Of a stretch of 25,094 nt of DNA, positions 10,405-20,367 are shown one piece after another. The stretch lies in contig MU129204.1 in NCBI GenBank assembly GCA_014904985.1, positions 10,914 to 36,007 of the forward strand. The letters run 5' to 3'. The DNA comes from Hydnum rufescens UP504. Taxonomy: Eukaryota > Basidiomycota > Agaricomycetes > Cantharellales > Hydnaceae. The position numbers were made by a program, and so were the translations under genes. The stretch's first letter is position 1; each line of letters begins with the position of its first letter. The notes beneath the pieces are model-generated. The model saw only the letters and a program-made list of their open reading frames with translations. It was not told the DNA's origin and made no database searches.

Positions 10405-10865
10405 GGAGGATTCGATTAATTCGGATTGATGGCGTTCGCGCGCATCAGATGGCGAATGAGTTAGAGGGAGAACCGTTGGAAGTTGGGGTCTTCAAGCGCG
10501 GTGGGCATGGACGATGAGGAGGGTAAACTTCTGGCTCTCTGAAGCCGAGCGAGTTCGAGAGGATCACAAATCATCTGACGATTCCATTAGGCTCCTTGAT
10601 TCTTTCCACATACCATTGACGAAGCCGTAATCTACGTGGTCGCCTCAGTGGTAATGCTCTATTTTGGATCTTATTGTGACAAAAGCACCTGTATGAGGCT
10701 GGGGTGCTAACCGCAGTTCTGATGGCTCAGTATGTGGGTTTCGACCATTGGAAGGCTGCCAAGGTGATCTAGTCGAAGGCAACTTGCTACCTAGTATATT
10801 GTTGGGAGTCTGAGGAGATTCTGTGAGCCCCTTCTCACGAGACTGCTGTGCTGGCAGCGAGACAG
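10405..10865. repeat. Block R1 of duplicated unit B
   Basis: Counterpart of 6545-7150, shorter through several internal deletions. Starts directly right of the gap. Confidence 0.6.
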
Positions 10866-10974
10866 AGCCAGAAGAGGGGGGAGTATAGCGATCGCAGGCA
10901 AATATGGGGCACAACACTTGCTGGCACCACCGAGATATCAGCGGAAGTGACCACGGCCAGGAGAACTGCTCTCG

Positions 10975-12060
10975 CATAGCCAATAGGGGGGAACCGGGAA
11001 CTCCGTCGCATTCCAGATGGGATAGATTCGAAGCTAACAAAGAGACCGATATTGACTATATGGTTCGACCAGATAGAGCCAGAGGGCATGGGCGAGTACA
11101 GTATTCGACGCTTGAAGAGACTCAGTGGAGGCAATAGGGGAATAATCAATGAACTTGAGAAATGGACGCGGTACCCAGGGGTCAGAAAACGGGTAGATAT
11201 ATAATTGAGCCCTTCGGTCGACGAGGAGACGTGAATGCATTCGAAGGATCGGAGTGTGCCCTCGGAGTTCGCGAAAAACGAAAATCGCTAATCCAGGCGC
11301 CTGATGTACATGGCAGGAAATAGTACGTAAAATGGGCCCGGGATTACAGAGGAGAGCGAAAATTTCAATGCACTGATTATGCTGCTGGAGATTCAGGCCA
11401 AGTTCCATCATTACATGTCATGCAGCTGGCCCAACCCTTTGCACCGCTTCGTATCGCTCCCGTTCCAACAGAGAGTGTCTTCCTTATGCTGACACCTCTT
11501 CGCAGCCTGCCTAGCTTCATCTCGAATAACGCCCTTGTACATGTTTAGTGAACTTGCGGCATGGAAATCGGGAAGTCGGGAGAAGCCTCGCATCTCTCTC
11601 TGCAGATTGGTTGGAATGCACGGCCCATACGGTGAAGGACGAGAAGGCGATGGCTGCGGCAAGTGTCGCCTTTGCCCCTGTAGGACATGGACAAAAGTGG
11701 GCTGCCACGTGCTCACGGCGGAACGACCTGATACATTCCGTTCTGATGGCACCCGAATAATCGCCCGACCTCCGCTCAGGTCTTTTTCGTCCGCTCAACT
11801 GCGTCTTTGAGGTTTTTTGTTCTTGTTCCTATCCCTGAGGGTGTCTGGCGATTCAACAGATAGTGACTTGATCAGACCCCTCCCAGTAGAGTATCTAACC
11901 CCCTTTTCTGGAACACTGGCGTCGTTCCTCTTCGAGCTCTGGCATCGCCATTCGGCCATGGAATATCGTGACAATGCCCGGCCCGCACGATCTCGGGCGA
12001 CAGGGCCGTATGGTCCCCATATACAGTAACTGCTTGGTCGACAGAACACACCTTATGGAA
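10975..12060. repeat. Block R2 of duplicated unit B with its downstream extension
   Basis: Collinear with 17810-18900 throughout and with 7225-8096 for its left part. The extension (11795-12060) includes CCTATCCCTGAGGGTGTCTG, CTGGAACACTGG, CATTCGGCCATGGAATATCG and CCCCATATACAGTAACTGCT. These are shared only by B and C and are absent from unit A. Confidence 0.68.
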
Positions 12061-12109
12061 GTCCTTTGCATCGTCTACTAACGTGCGGTATGGTGCTCGA
12101 TAATTGTGG

Positions 12110-12510
12110 TGGGTGAAGGCTGGCGAATGTTGTAGCGGGGGAAACATTCAAGCCGGCCTTGTCGCTGCCGTTGCTTGACATGTAAAGTATCAATTATTAC
12201 ATGAATGACAGTACGTTTCCTAAATCGGCGAGAAGGGGGACGGCAGAAAGGAATGAAAGACGCCATGCACTGTCGAGAGTCGCGAGGGAGGAATCCAGGA
12301 AACCTCTGTTAGGGTGAGGGAGTCAAAAATTCCAGAGCGCGTAGGCTAGAAGGGCATTGAGTATTGGGTACGTGATGTACTGCAATGGAGATGCCTGCAG
12401 CGGAACACGGTACAAATAAGGCCAATACTGGCAGAAGCCACGGTACCAGCTGAGTTCCTGGGAACTCTCTCCTGCGTGGTCACCGCTCATCGAATATGTG
12501 TGGCAGTGAT
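12110..12510. repeat. Block R3 of duplicated unit B
   Basis: Counterpart of 9780-10345 and 18960-19575, with a deletion relative to C in the middle (the GGTGACCCCGAG block is missing). It leads without a break into the gene B upstream region. Confidence 0.6.
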
Positions 12511-12564
12511 CCCCAAACACGTGATCGTGACGAGTTGGCCTCGGGGTCGGAGACTCAACTCAAG

Positions 12565-12907
12565 CGCCAGAATAAGGTCCAGGACCTCGAAGAGAGGTAG
12601 TGAAGGGTTCAAGACGAAACTCTCAAACCTTTTACAAGCGCTCAAAAGTTTCCGTCTACGTGCAGTCTTATTCCCCATGATGGATTTGGGCTTGTACGAC
12701 CTTTTCTACCCAGTTGCCAGTGTCAAATCACTCATGTTGCTGGCTAATCTGCGTTTCACTCGGTTCCTGCAAATTCTCTTGGGCGAGCACTACAGTAATT
12801 ATTTCCAGCTGACGGATCCTCAAAGAATTTGAATGTGCTGAATAGAGTAGGGCTTCCTTCACACCGCCTTGCGGCGGCCCCTCCCTCTCTCCAGCACACA
12901 ACAGCCC
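12565..12907 (+). promoter_or_regulatory. Conserved upstream region of gene B
   Basis: This stretch is collinear with 20368-20773 upstream of gene C (shared GCCAGAATAAGGTCCAGGAC, CTCAAAGAATTTGAAT, TTCTCTCACACCGCC-type leader). It ends in a pyrimidine-rich leader (CCCCTCCCTCTCTCCAGC) just before the start codon, typical of fungal transcription start regions. I see no confident TATA box. Conservation between duplicates may only reflect common descent. Confidence 0.45.
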
Positions 12908-13694
12908 ATGCCCTCCAGAGGACTCTCCCCACCGAGAGGACGTAGCGTCCAATCATCATTACCCCCATCGAACGATTCCCCTCCTAACGGTGCATCCACC
13001 TCCACCCTTCGACCTGCTACCGCAACTGCGCCGCAGTCAGGATACCCAGATTACATCGCCGGCGGAGGATTGGATGCTGCTCTCGTTATGTCTTGCATGA
13101 TCCGTGACATGCCGGGTCTTCCACCCACGCTTTCTGGCCCCCTCTCTCAAGTTTTCCATGTCCTAGCGGTGGTCATCGAGGCAGTTAAAGTCATGGGCGA
13201 TGGAAGAGATAGGTGCACACAGCTCATGGTTCGGGTCACAAGGTTTCTCGAGACCTTGGTGGACGGGTTGAAGGGGAAGAACATCGACGATATGAGAATC
13301 GCCTCAAGTTTACATATTTTAAGACAGTAAGGTTTCCAATTTCCTTGCACAATCTCTACAGTGAAATATATCTCTTACTGGTATAGTAACTTGATCGCAA
13401 TCCTCGCTGACGCAACACGATGGTCCTATTTGAATCCTGCGAAGCAGTATCTCCAGCGGGATAAATCATGAATGCGATATCGATACATGAAGAGAATCTG
13501 ACGGATTGTTTGCACACATTCCAAGTGAGGGTGTTTTGAATACACACATTCTCACTTCATGCAAGCGAGCTGATGTTATCGTAAAGATCGTGACATTGAT
13601 GACAGTATCCAGCCCTCCAGATAGAATAGAGAGGTTTGGGTTTCCGGGCCCACCTGTCTCTGCAAGACCGCTGGCAGCGTGTGAAAATACTCTC
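12908..13694 (+). other. Four-helix-bundle (HeLo-like/MLKL N-terminal-like) region of gene B
   Basis: Three exons encode predicted helices: around GPLSQVFHVLAVVIEAVKVM, then DRCTQLMVRVTRFLETLVDG, then the segment ending in KQYLQRDK, then EENLTDCLHTFQ. Spacing (helix, C..L..RV..L, a linker, a QRDKI motif, a final N.L.DC...FQ helix) is like the N-terminal executioner domain of MLKL and related fungal adaptor domains. The third exon (13587-13694) is IVTLMT.. and a proline-rich PGPPVSARPL segment. Assignment is by pattern, not by search. Sequence identity with gene C is high throughout. Confidence 0.55.
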
Positions 13695-14601
13695 GTGAGT
13701 GATTTGTGGCGGCCGACAGCTGTTGTATTGGATGGTGACAGAGCCCATCTTTAGGGATCGATTGTTGCAGCGGGACTGCACGACATCTTCGAACGTCCAG
13801 CGGGTCATGCAGTGTTTGAGCAGATCGGGGTGGCTGTGCAAGGACGACTGGAGATGGGGTTACGGGTAACGTCGACACCAGTGCACTCAAGGTAATTGCC
13901 ATCCTTGGTTCGATATACGAATCAGAAATTGATGGGTATGTCTGGACTGCGAACTGCCCATGATCGCCACGTTTCATATTTCACAAGCCAGATGGGCGCA
14001 ACTTTGCAGAGATCGGACGATGAAGATGAATTCAACCAAGACTTAGATAGACTCTGCCGGGTGGGAGATGAACTTGACTGGGAGAACCAAAGGATGCTGA
14101 AACTGTATGAGGCAAGAGGGACCTCGATCTAGTGGATTACCGAGTCTCTTCTGACCACACATTCATTCCAGAACGAGACATTAGCGCTTCAAAATCTGGG
14201 ATCAGTCCTTGTAGTGACGTTGGTAGTAAACTCCCCAAACTTAGCGGAACTGCAAGTATTCTTACCCAAGAGACCGGGTGGTGCGCGTTCTGACAATAGC
14301 GCGCTATTTCCAGCTTGCAGGAGAATCTCGAGCATCTAAGAGTTGAAGGCGATAAATGGGTTCAGTTCGATTTGGTGGATACCATTGTCCATGCAAACAT
14401 GATGTTCGAGACTATCGATTCCGTGAAACGTTGTCTTCAAGACGATGGCCTCCCCAGGCAGGAAATTTACCCCGACATTATCCCGCCAAGCGACCTCCCC
14501 TACCTTCCCTCCATGTTGAGAGTCATCGAGAATGACGTGGCCTTGAGAACAAAGGCGATACATCTGCGGGGCAACATGCTATCTTATTCATCGATCTCTT
14601 A

Positions 14602-14857
14602 TTGCAACTTGCAAAACCAAAGGCGGCGGATGAAAAACACAAAATTTTGCATCAAAAAGTATTTGGGCGATTACTCCTCCAATTCCTGCCGGTTTGGCTT
14701 GCTATCAAGTGAGACGGACTCGCCTTGATCGTCCGCAAGTGCTTGTGCCCTTTGCATAATAAAATTCAAAGATTTGAGATTTGAGGTTTTCCCAAATTTT
14801 ATTTCCTTCATAGCTCTTGAACTGCTGTGAATTGAGGAAAATAAACTATATCCCCTG
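14602..14857. repeat. Left terminal inverted repeat of the MITE
   Basis: Reverse complement of 15329-15583 with few differences (for example AACCAAAGGC against AACCGAAGGC, TTCAAAGATTTG against TTCAAAAATTTG). Confidence 0.88.
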
Positions 14858-15328
14858 AGAACTGCTATGTCCCTCTAGGTGTTCCAAAAAAAAATCAGGG
14901 CAATTGGAGCAAATTTCAGAATTTTGATGGTGTACCATTCGGCACGGAATTTAGGACCATAGCATGGCCAGTGAAGCCATAAAACTTCCTGTACACTGAA
15001 CCTATCACTCTTACATCACTCTGGATGTAATTCCTGGATGATCTTTGCCTGACAGCTCAGTGAGACATCCAAAGAGCCCATACCCGCAGAAGGGAAAAAT
15101 TAATGGCTATCTCAAAGCCAACCAATGCATGTTTCTGCCTAGCCACCAAGCATATATGCATCCTCCAGTTCATGGACTTCATTGTCCATCACAGCATCAA
15201 CACTAGAAGCCCAAACAAGGCAGATGCTTTGGCTATTTGTGTTGTATCCCTCGGAAACCTACAGCCTCAAATTTTCTCTAACAGTCTTGATTTTTTTTTT
15301 CAGGAATCTAGAGTGGCATGGCAGCTCT

Positions 15329-15583
15329 TGGGGGATATAGTTTATTTTCTCAATTCACAGTAGTTCAAGAGCTATGAAGGAAATAAAATTGGGGAAAACC
15401 TCAAATCTCAAATTTTTGAATTTTATTATGCAAAGGGCACAAGCACTTGCGGACGATCAAGGCGAGTCCGTCTCACTTGATAGCAAGCCAAACCGGCAGG
15501 AATTGGAGGAGTAATCGCCCAAATACTTTTTGATGCAAAATTTTGTGTTTTTCATCCGCCGCCTTCGGTTTTGCAAGTTGCAA
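15329..15583. repeat. Right terminal inverted repeat of the MITE
   Basis: Partner of 14602-14857. Its outer end is followed by TA and then ATGGAG, where coding sequence of gene B appears to resume just ahead of a GTACGT splice donor. Confidence 0.88.
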
Positions 15584-15648
15584 TAATGGAGGTACGTATT
15601 ACGCTCAAAATTCATGTTTTAGATTCAAATTCACTTATGGTTTCCCAG

Positions 15649-16842
15649 GTTCTTGATAAGTATCCAGACGGTATTGGCCGTGGCGATCTCCTTAAACTCT
15701 TACTTAGAGTCGTCGAAGCTTCAAACCAGCTCCCGTCGCAGTTACTGATCACCGGGGTAACTGACATGATATATCAGTATGAAGGAGGAGAAGCGACTAT
15801 CTTCAAGTGTAGGTATGGAGACAGGGATGTTGCGGCACGCGTCATCCGCATGGAATCCAGGAGTGAAGACGTGGAAACGATAAGATCGGTGCGAGGATCC
15901 CTATTGTTGTGCTATATATTTCTAAGATCTTCGAAATTGCAGCTGCAAAAAATACAGCGGGAGATAATCACTCACTGGCAGCTCAAAAATCGCAATATTT
16001 TGGAGCTTCTTGGCATCTTCAAGAGTGATCAGCACCCTCTGACCATAATAACACCTTGGATGGAAAATGGTGAAGCATCGAAGTACCTAAAGACTCATCC
16101 AGAAAATTTTATCGTAGTCGTACGTTGGTTCCGAGTTCTTCCACTTCACTACTCTCATAGCCGCTGAAATCAGGTGCGTGGCCTATGCGCTGCTATACGA
16201 TTCCTGCATTGCTGTAAGCCACCAATAGTGCATGGAGACATAAAGCCGGTTGGTGACATTATCTTCCAATATTGACATGTGGCGAACCCTCACTTGTGGG
16301 TTTGTATCTCAGTCGAATGTGTTGATAGATGAACATGGTGAAGCGGTGTTGAGCGACTTTGGGTTCACTCGCATCCGACATGAACTGACGCGAACTGGAA
16401 CTCAATCCACTGGTCTTGGAACGTTGCGATATCTCGCCCCGGAAATTTTCCTCGGCCAGGTTCTGCGAGCCAATGTAACCACCGATATCTATTCATTAGC
16501 ATTGACCATATGGGCATTGGCATCCTCCAAACTACCATTTACGCACCTACCTCACGGCTTCGTTGTTCTCCGTCGAGTCGAGAGGGGAGAGCGACCTCCA
16601 ATGCCCACAATGATCGGAACGTTCCATAGCCAGTCCGAAGCCGGGATGCTTATTTGGGTCTTCTGGAGGAAATGTGGCATCAAGACCCAAACAACCGACC
16701 GCCTGTGACACTCGTGAAGAAAAAATTGACTCGATCGAGAGGACACGGAGCCATGGGCAAATGTTTGACGAGGGATGAGATGAGACATTGGGGCCATCCC
16801 ATGTGTTCATGCAGCTTCTTACCGTCGTTTTTAGACTCGTGA
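15649..16842 (+). other. Protein kinase domain of gene B (TKL-like, atypical)
   Basis: Four exons (15649-15888, 15943-16119, 16174-16248, 16313-16842), all joined in phase 0, give the subdomains in order. These are a weak glycine loop (YEGGEATIFKCRYG), the beta-3 strand VAARVIRM, the helix and QREIITHWQL..NILELLGIF, hinge IITPWMENGEASKYL, catalytic loop IVHGDIKPSNVLID, LSDFGFTRI, activation segment LGTLRYLAPEIF, and DIYSLALTIWAL. The usual beta-3 lysine is arginine, and the loop is HGD rather than HRD; catalytic Asp, the Lys and Asn of the loop, DFG and APE are present. HGD loops are common in agaricomycete TKL-type kinases, so loss of activity is not certain. A one-base loss near 16651 moves the last helices (LLEEMWHQDPNNRPPVTLV) to another frame, which ends at 16842. 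Confidence 0.82.
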
Positions 16843-17809
16843 CCACCCTCAGCTTTACCTTGCACTATGTTAGAAGCATCCTCCAATTGGCACTGATCAA
16901 AGTCACCTGTCTTGTATTTCCTAGAGATAATTATCCATGACCTCCCACAGCGTACATATCTATTATGACACCCCACAGCACACAAACGCTGAGCGGCATG
17001 ATGATGATGAGATCTCTGTTGGTGGAGCGTCCGCGCAATCGAACCTAGACTATAATAGCTTCCAGTGTGAGGCGGAGACGGATTCACCGCCTGCTCGTTT
17101 TTCCTCTATCCGCCTACGTGCGCGCCTGAGGTAACTCTCTTTTTGGATTCATTCACGCTCTATCATGACACCCCGTAATACATCTGTCCGCCTACGCGAC
17201 GCTGAGCTCAAGTATACATCCGCTGCTCTCGGAGGGCGCCAAGGTTGGTTGGTTGGAATTCCCATTCATACACCGCATAGGCACCCATAGGAAGGGGCCA
17301 AGGGCAGTTTAAACACGAACACTCAAAATTATTCTCAAGGTCACAAATAAAACCAAGGAGCAATCGAGTAGAAAGCACTGGGAGTCGGCGCAGTGATTGG
17401 GGAATATCAAAGGCCCAAGCCACCCCCACGGGATACAATGAAAACGGAATCATAGAACGCCCACCCGATTGAATGTCTACATTAGCCTCAGTATTTCCGC
17501 AAGGCATATCTTGGGAGGGGGTCGTGATCAGGATTACTTCTCGTAGGAGGAATACCGATGGGCAGGCCAAGCAACACGCGCAATGGTCAGACTCACAACA
17601 GAGAACGTGTAATCCTTCGTGACAGCCTCGGGAATGTACGCCTTGCAAGCGTTGGTATGGATCGCGTGCGGTACGAAGCCGTTCAGGCAATGGGTTGAGG
17701 CCGACAGGATACGCTCGCATGCGCATCGAGTCGCACCAAGAAGACGGCCGGTACTGTCGCTGTGGTATTGAAGACATGCAGGTCTCTCAGCTTGGGTGGA
17801 TCAGGGGCA
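16843..17809. other. Spacer between units B and C, no recognised gene
   Basis: A 65-codon plus frame at 16937-17134 and a 190-codon minus frame at 17208-17777 are open but show no family; the latter is cysteine- and arginine-rich and lacks motif or duplicate support. Two imperfect direct copies of a TAT(T/C)ATGACACCCC motif occur at about 16963 and 17162, with a repeated TCCGCCTACG element nearby (17108, 17188). A 25-bp stretch around 17220-17244 resembles, in inverse orientation, part of the LINE 3' end at 20995-21020; too short to call an insertion. Confidence 0.3.
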
Positions 17810-18900
17810 CTGGCCAATAGGGGGGAACCCAACCCCGTCGCGTTCCAGATCGGATGGGTCCGAAGCTAACGAAGTGACCGATATTCCGACCAGATGGGGT
17901 ATCGGCGAGTACAGTATTCGACGTTTGAGGAGTGGAGGCAATAGGGAGAATAATCGATGAACTTGAGCAATGGACGCGGTGCCCAGGGATCAGGAAACGG
18001 GTAGATATAGAATTGAGCCCTTCGGTCGACGAGGGGACGCGAATGGATTCGAAGGATCGGAGTGTGCCCTCAGAGTTCACGAAAAGGGGATCCAGACGCC
18101 TGATGTACATGGCAGGAAATAGTAGTAAAATAGACCCGGGATTACAGAGGAGAGCGACAATTTCAATGCATTGATTATGCTGTTGGAGATTCAGGCCAAG
18201 TTCCATCATTACATGTCGCAGCTGGCCCAACCCTTTGCACCGCTTCGCATCGCTCCCGTTTCAACAGAGATTGTCGAAGCTCTTCCTCACGCTGACGCCT
18301 CTTCGCAGTGTGCCTGGCCTCATCTCAAGTAATGCCCTCGTACATTGCCTTGTACATGTTCAGTGAACTTGCGGCATGGGAGTCAGAAAGTCGGGAGAAG
18401 CCTCATATCTCTCTCTGCAGATTGGTTGGAATGCACGGCCCATACAGTGAACGACGAGAAGGCGATGGCTGCGGCAAGTGTCGCCTTTGCCCTGTAGGAC
18501 ATGGACAAAAGTGGGCTGCCACGTGCTCACGGCGGAACAACCCGATACATTCTGTCCTGACGGATCGCTTTCCGTCTGTTGCGACTTGGTGGTTGGCACC
18601 CGAACAATCGCCCGACCTCCGCTCAGGTCTTTTTCTTCCGCTTGTCTGCGTCTTCGAGGTTCTTTTTGTTCTTGTTCCTATCCCTGAGGGTGTCTGGCGA
18701 TTCGACAGGTAGTGACTTGGTCAGATCTCTCCCAGTAGAGTATCTAGCCTCCTTTTCTGGAACACTGGTATGATTCCTCTTCGAGCTCCGGCATCGCCAT
18801 TCGGCCATGGAATATCGTGACGATACCCGGCCCGCAGGATGTCGGGCGACAGGGCCGTACGGTCCCCATATACAGTAACTGCTTGGTCGACAGAATACAC
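17810..18900. repeat. Block R2 of duplicated unit C with its downstream extension
   Basis: Collinear with 10975-12060. The left edge of homology falls at CCAATAGGGGGGAACCC; unit C lacks R1, so the duplicated segment starts inside the A/B unit. Confidence 0.68.
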
Positions 18901-18959
18901 CTTATAGAAGTCCTTCGCATCATCTACTAACGTGCGGTATGGTACGGAACTCCTCGATA

Positions 18960-19588
18960 ATTGCGGCGGGTGAAGGCTAGCAAATGTTGAAGCGGAGGAA
19001 ACATTCAAGCCGGCCTTGGCGCTAGCGTTGCTTGAAATCTAAAGTATCAATTATCACATGGATGACAGTACGGCATAGTTCACAGTTGATGAAACCATAT
19101 TTTGTCTGCTTTAACCTCTATTGCTGTCTTTAAGAGGCCATTAAGAGCGGGAGAGAACGCTCTTTATAATTATGAACATGTGTGAATGGTGACCCCGAGA
19201 CTTTACTAGAACATTGCGAATCGCTCGATGCTCTCGCGAATAGATTATCTGCTTTCTAGAGACCAAGGCATTATTTTGTGATAGACAATGTCCTGTATTA
19301 AAAGTGGAAGTGGGCGTCAGGGAAGCCTTCGTTGGGTGGGGCGATAATGTTCCAGTCAAAGACTTCAAGCGCCTGCGCCAGAAAAGCATTGTGTTCAATA
19401 CGTGACGTACTGGAATGGAGATGCCTGCCGCAGGACACGTACTGTACAAATAGGGCCACTACTGCTAGGAGCCACCGCTCCAGCTGAGTTCCTGGGAACT
19501 GTCCTTCGTGGTCAACGAGGGAGCTCAACGAATATGTGTGGCAGTGCGAAAATTAGATCCCTTCACGTGCTCGTGAGGGCATCAAAGC
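18960..19588. repeat. Block R3 of duplicated unit C
   Basis: Counterpart of 9780-10345 and 12110-12510 (AGGCTAGCAAATGTTGAAGC, TTCAAGCCGGCCTTGGCGCT, GATGTACTG/GACGTACTGGAATGGAGATG). Homology with unit B runs to about 19588, is interrupted by a LINE fragment, and resumes at about 20367. Confidence 0.62.
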
Positions 19589-19595
19589 TGTGCCA

Positions 19596-20366
19596 TTAGG
19601 GGCAACGAGAACCCTGGCGAGAAGCGGTTCACTCCTCCCTTCTGTATACCCATTCTCAACATCTAACGCCTATGTCAGCAACTTGAACAACCAACGCCTG
19701 CTCAAAGACTGGCAACTACGATGGGCGAATGATCCCCCGCAAAACCGGCCCACAGAGTACTCTATTTGCAACGTCAACCCCCGCTTCTGCGTCTTAGCAA
19801 ACTATTCAAATCACTCTCACGAAAATCGTTCAGTCGACTAGTCCAATGCCGTACGGGACACGCCTTCATAGGCCAATACTATAAATGATTCGTACCAGAC
19901 GAAAGCGCGACGTGCTGCTGCGGGGAACGTCTCGAAACACGAACCCACATCCTCCAAGACTGTCCCCTGTACGACGACTGGAGACCCCTACTCCTGGACT
20001 CCGGAGGCCTAATCTGACCTCTTCGGAACCGACACGGGATCTGAACGCACTTCAAAGTTCATCGACCTCAGTGGAGCGTACGAGAAAAAGTTGACCGAAT
20101 AGCGATTCCCTGAGACGCAAGACTATGCGCCGACGAAGGCTGCTTCCAATCTCTGTTACGATCCCGTCGATGAAAGTGTGAAGCGGACACCATGTAAATG
20201 AGGGCACCGTTTGGTATTGGGTGCGGTGTCTCAGGTCGAAGGGTCTGGAGGCCTGCGGTCATGGGCGTCTTCTCTATTTTCATTTTCTCTTCAGTACAAT
20301 AGCCCCTCGGGTGCAGCCAGTAGTTGCAGGCTAAATATCGAGATATTGATCATCATTCATCACTCA
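19596..20366 (+). mobile_element. 5'-truncated LINE fragment: 3' end of the RT reading frame plus 3' UTR
   Basis: The plus strand holds the C-terminal tail of a Tad-like LINE reverse-transcriptase protein: a LVQCRTGHAFIGQYYK segment, then FVPDESATCCCGERLETRTH and LQDCPLYDDWRPLL, a cysteine/histidine zinc-binding pattern (CxCG..H..C) found at the end of basidiomycete LINE ORF2. Stop codons interrupt it (K followed by TGA where a Trp is usual). The 3' end has GTAGTTGCAGGCTAAATATCGAGATATT followed by CAT-rich tail units. A 7-bp duplication, TGTGCCA, flanks it (19589-19595 and 20367-20373), where unit B is uninterrupted. The 771-bp piece is a typical 5'-truncated LINE insertion and is inactive. 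Confidence 0.7.
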
Positions 20367-20367
20367 T

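Larger units (their letters stand above)
14602..15583. mobile_element. Non-autonomous MITE with long terminal inverted repeats (TA target, Tc1/mariner-type)
   Basis: A 982-bp element bounded by terminal inverted repeats that start TTGCAACTTGCAAAACC and run about 255 bp inward (14602-14857 and 15329-15583). The arms differ by only a handful of substitutions and single-base indels, so insertion is recent relative to the rest of the window. A TA dinucleotide flanks both ends (14600-14601, 15584-15585), the target duplication of Tc1/mariner-like elements. The internal 470 bp has no transposase; an 86-codon frame at 15103-15363 has no recognisable domain and overlaps an arm. The element sits in gene B between the linker and the kinase domain. 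Transcripts through it could fold into a long hairpin. Confidence 0.85.
12908..16842 (+). pseudogene. Gene B: HeLo/MLKL-like helical N-terminal domain plus protein kinase, disrupted
   Basis: Start at ATG 12908 (MPSRG), matched by the duplicate start at 20774. Inferred exons: 12908-13326, 13387-13524, 13587-13694, 13755-13865, 13926-14111, 14172-14255, 14321-about 14601, then a MITE, then ..15591, 15649-15888, 15943-16119, 16174-16248, 16313-16842. Introns are 54-65 bp; 14112-14171 is a GC-AG intron. A low-complexity proline/serine leader precedes an all-helical region with DRCTQLMVRVTRFLETLV and YLQRDK..LTDCLHTFQ, resembling the four-helix-bundle of MLKL/HeLo-like proteins that act at membranes in cell death. 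A helical linker (ENLEHLRVEGDKW, VKRCLQDDG) leads to a kinase domain. Frameshifts: one base lost near 13466 (duplicate has AAAATTATG), one near 16651, and a one-base mismatch across the MITE. Either a decayed gene or a real gene with assembly indels. Confidence 0.68.

Noticed and set aside
10323..10517. Plus-strand open frame across the N run
   Set aside because: It exists only because the unknown bases carry no stop; no motif on either side.
13892..13925. 34-bp intron in gene B using the GTAATT donor of gene C
   Set aside because: Too short for splicing and leads to a stop; the GTAACG donor at 13866 gives 60 bp and the right frame.
15103..15363. Open frame inside the MITE as a transposase
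   Set aside because: Only 86 codons, partly inside an inverted-repeat arm, no DDE/D motif; the element is non-autonomous.
14600..15585. Harbinger-type element with a TTA/TAA target duplication
   Set aside because: TTA on the left and TAA on the right are reverse complements, not a direct repeat; only TA is duplicated in the same orientation.
17220..17244. Third LINE 3' end near 17220
   Set aside because: Only about 25 bp resemble the 3' region at 20995-21020 and the diagnostic TTGCAGG..ATCGAGATATT tail is missing.
17208..17777. 190-codon minus-strand open frame
   Set aside because: No domain, no intron structure, no duplicate elsewhere; odd Cys/Arg-rich composition. Kept only as part of the spacer description.
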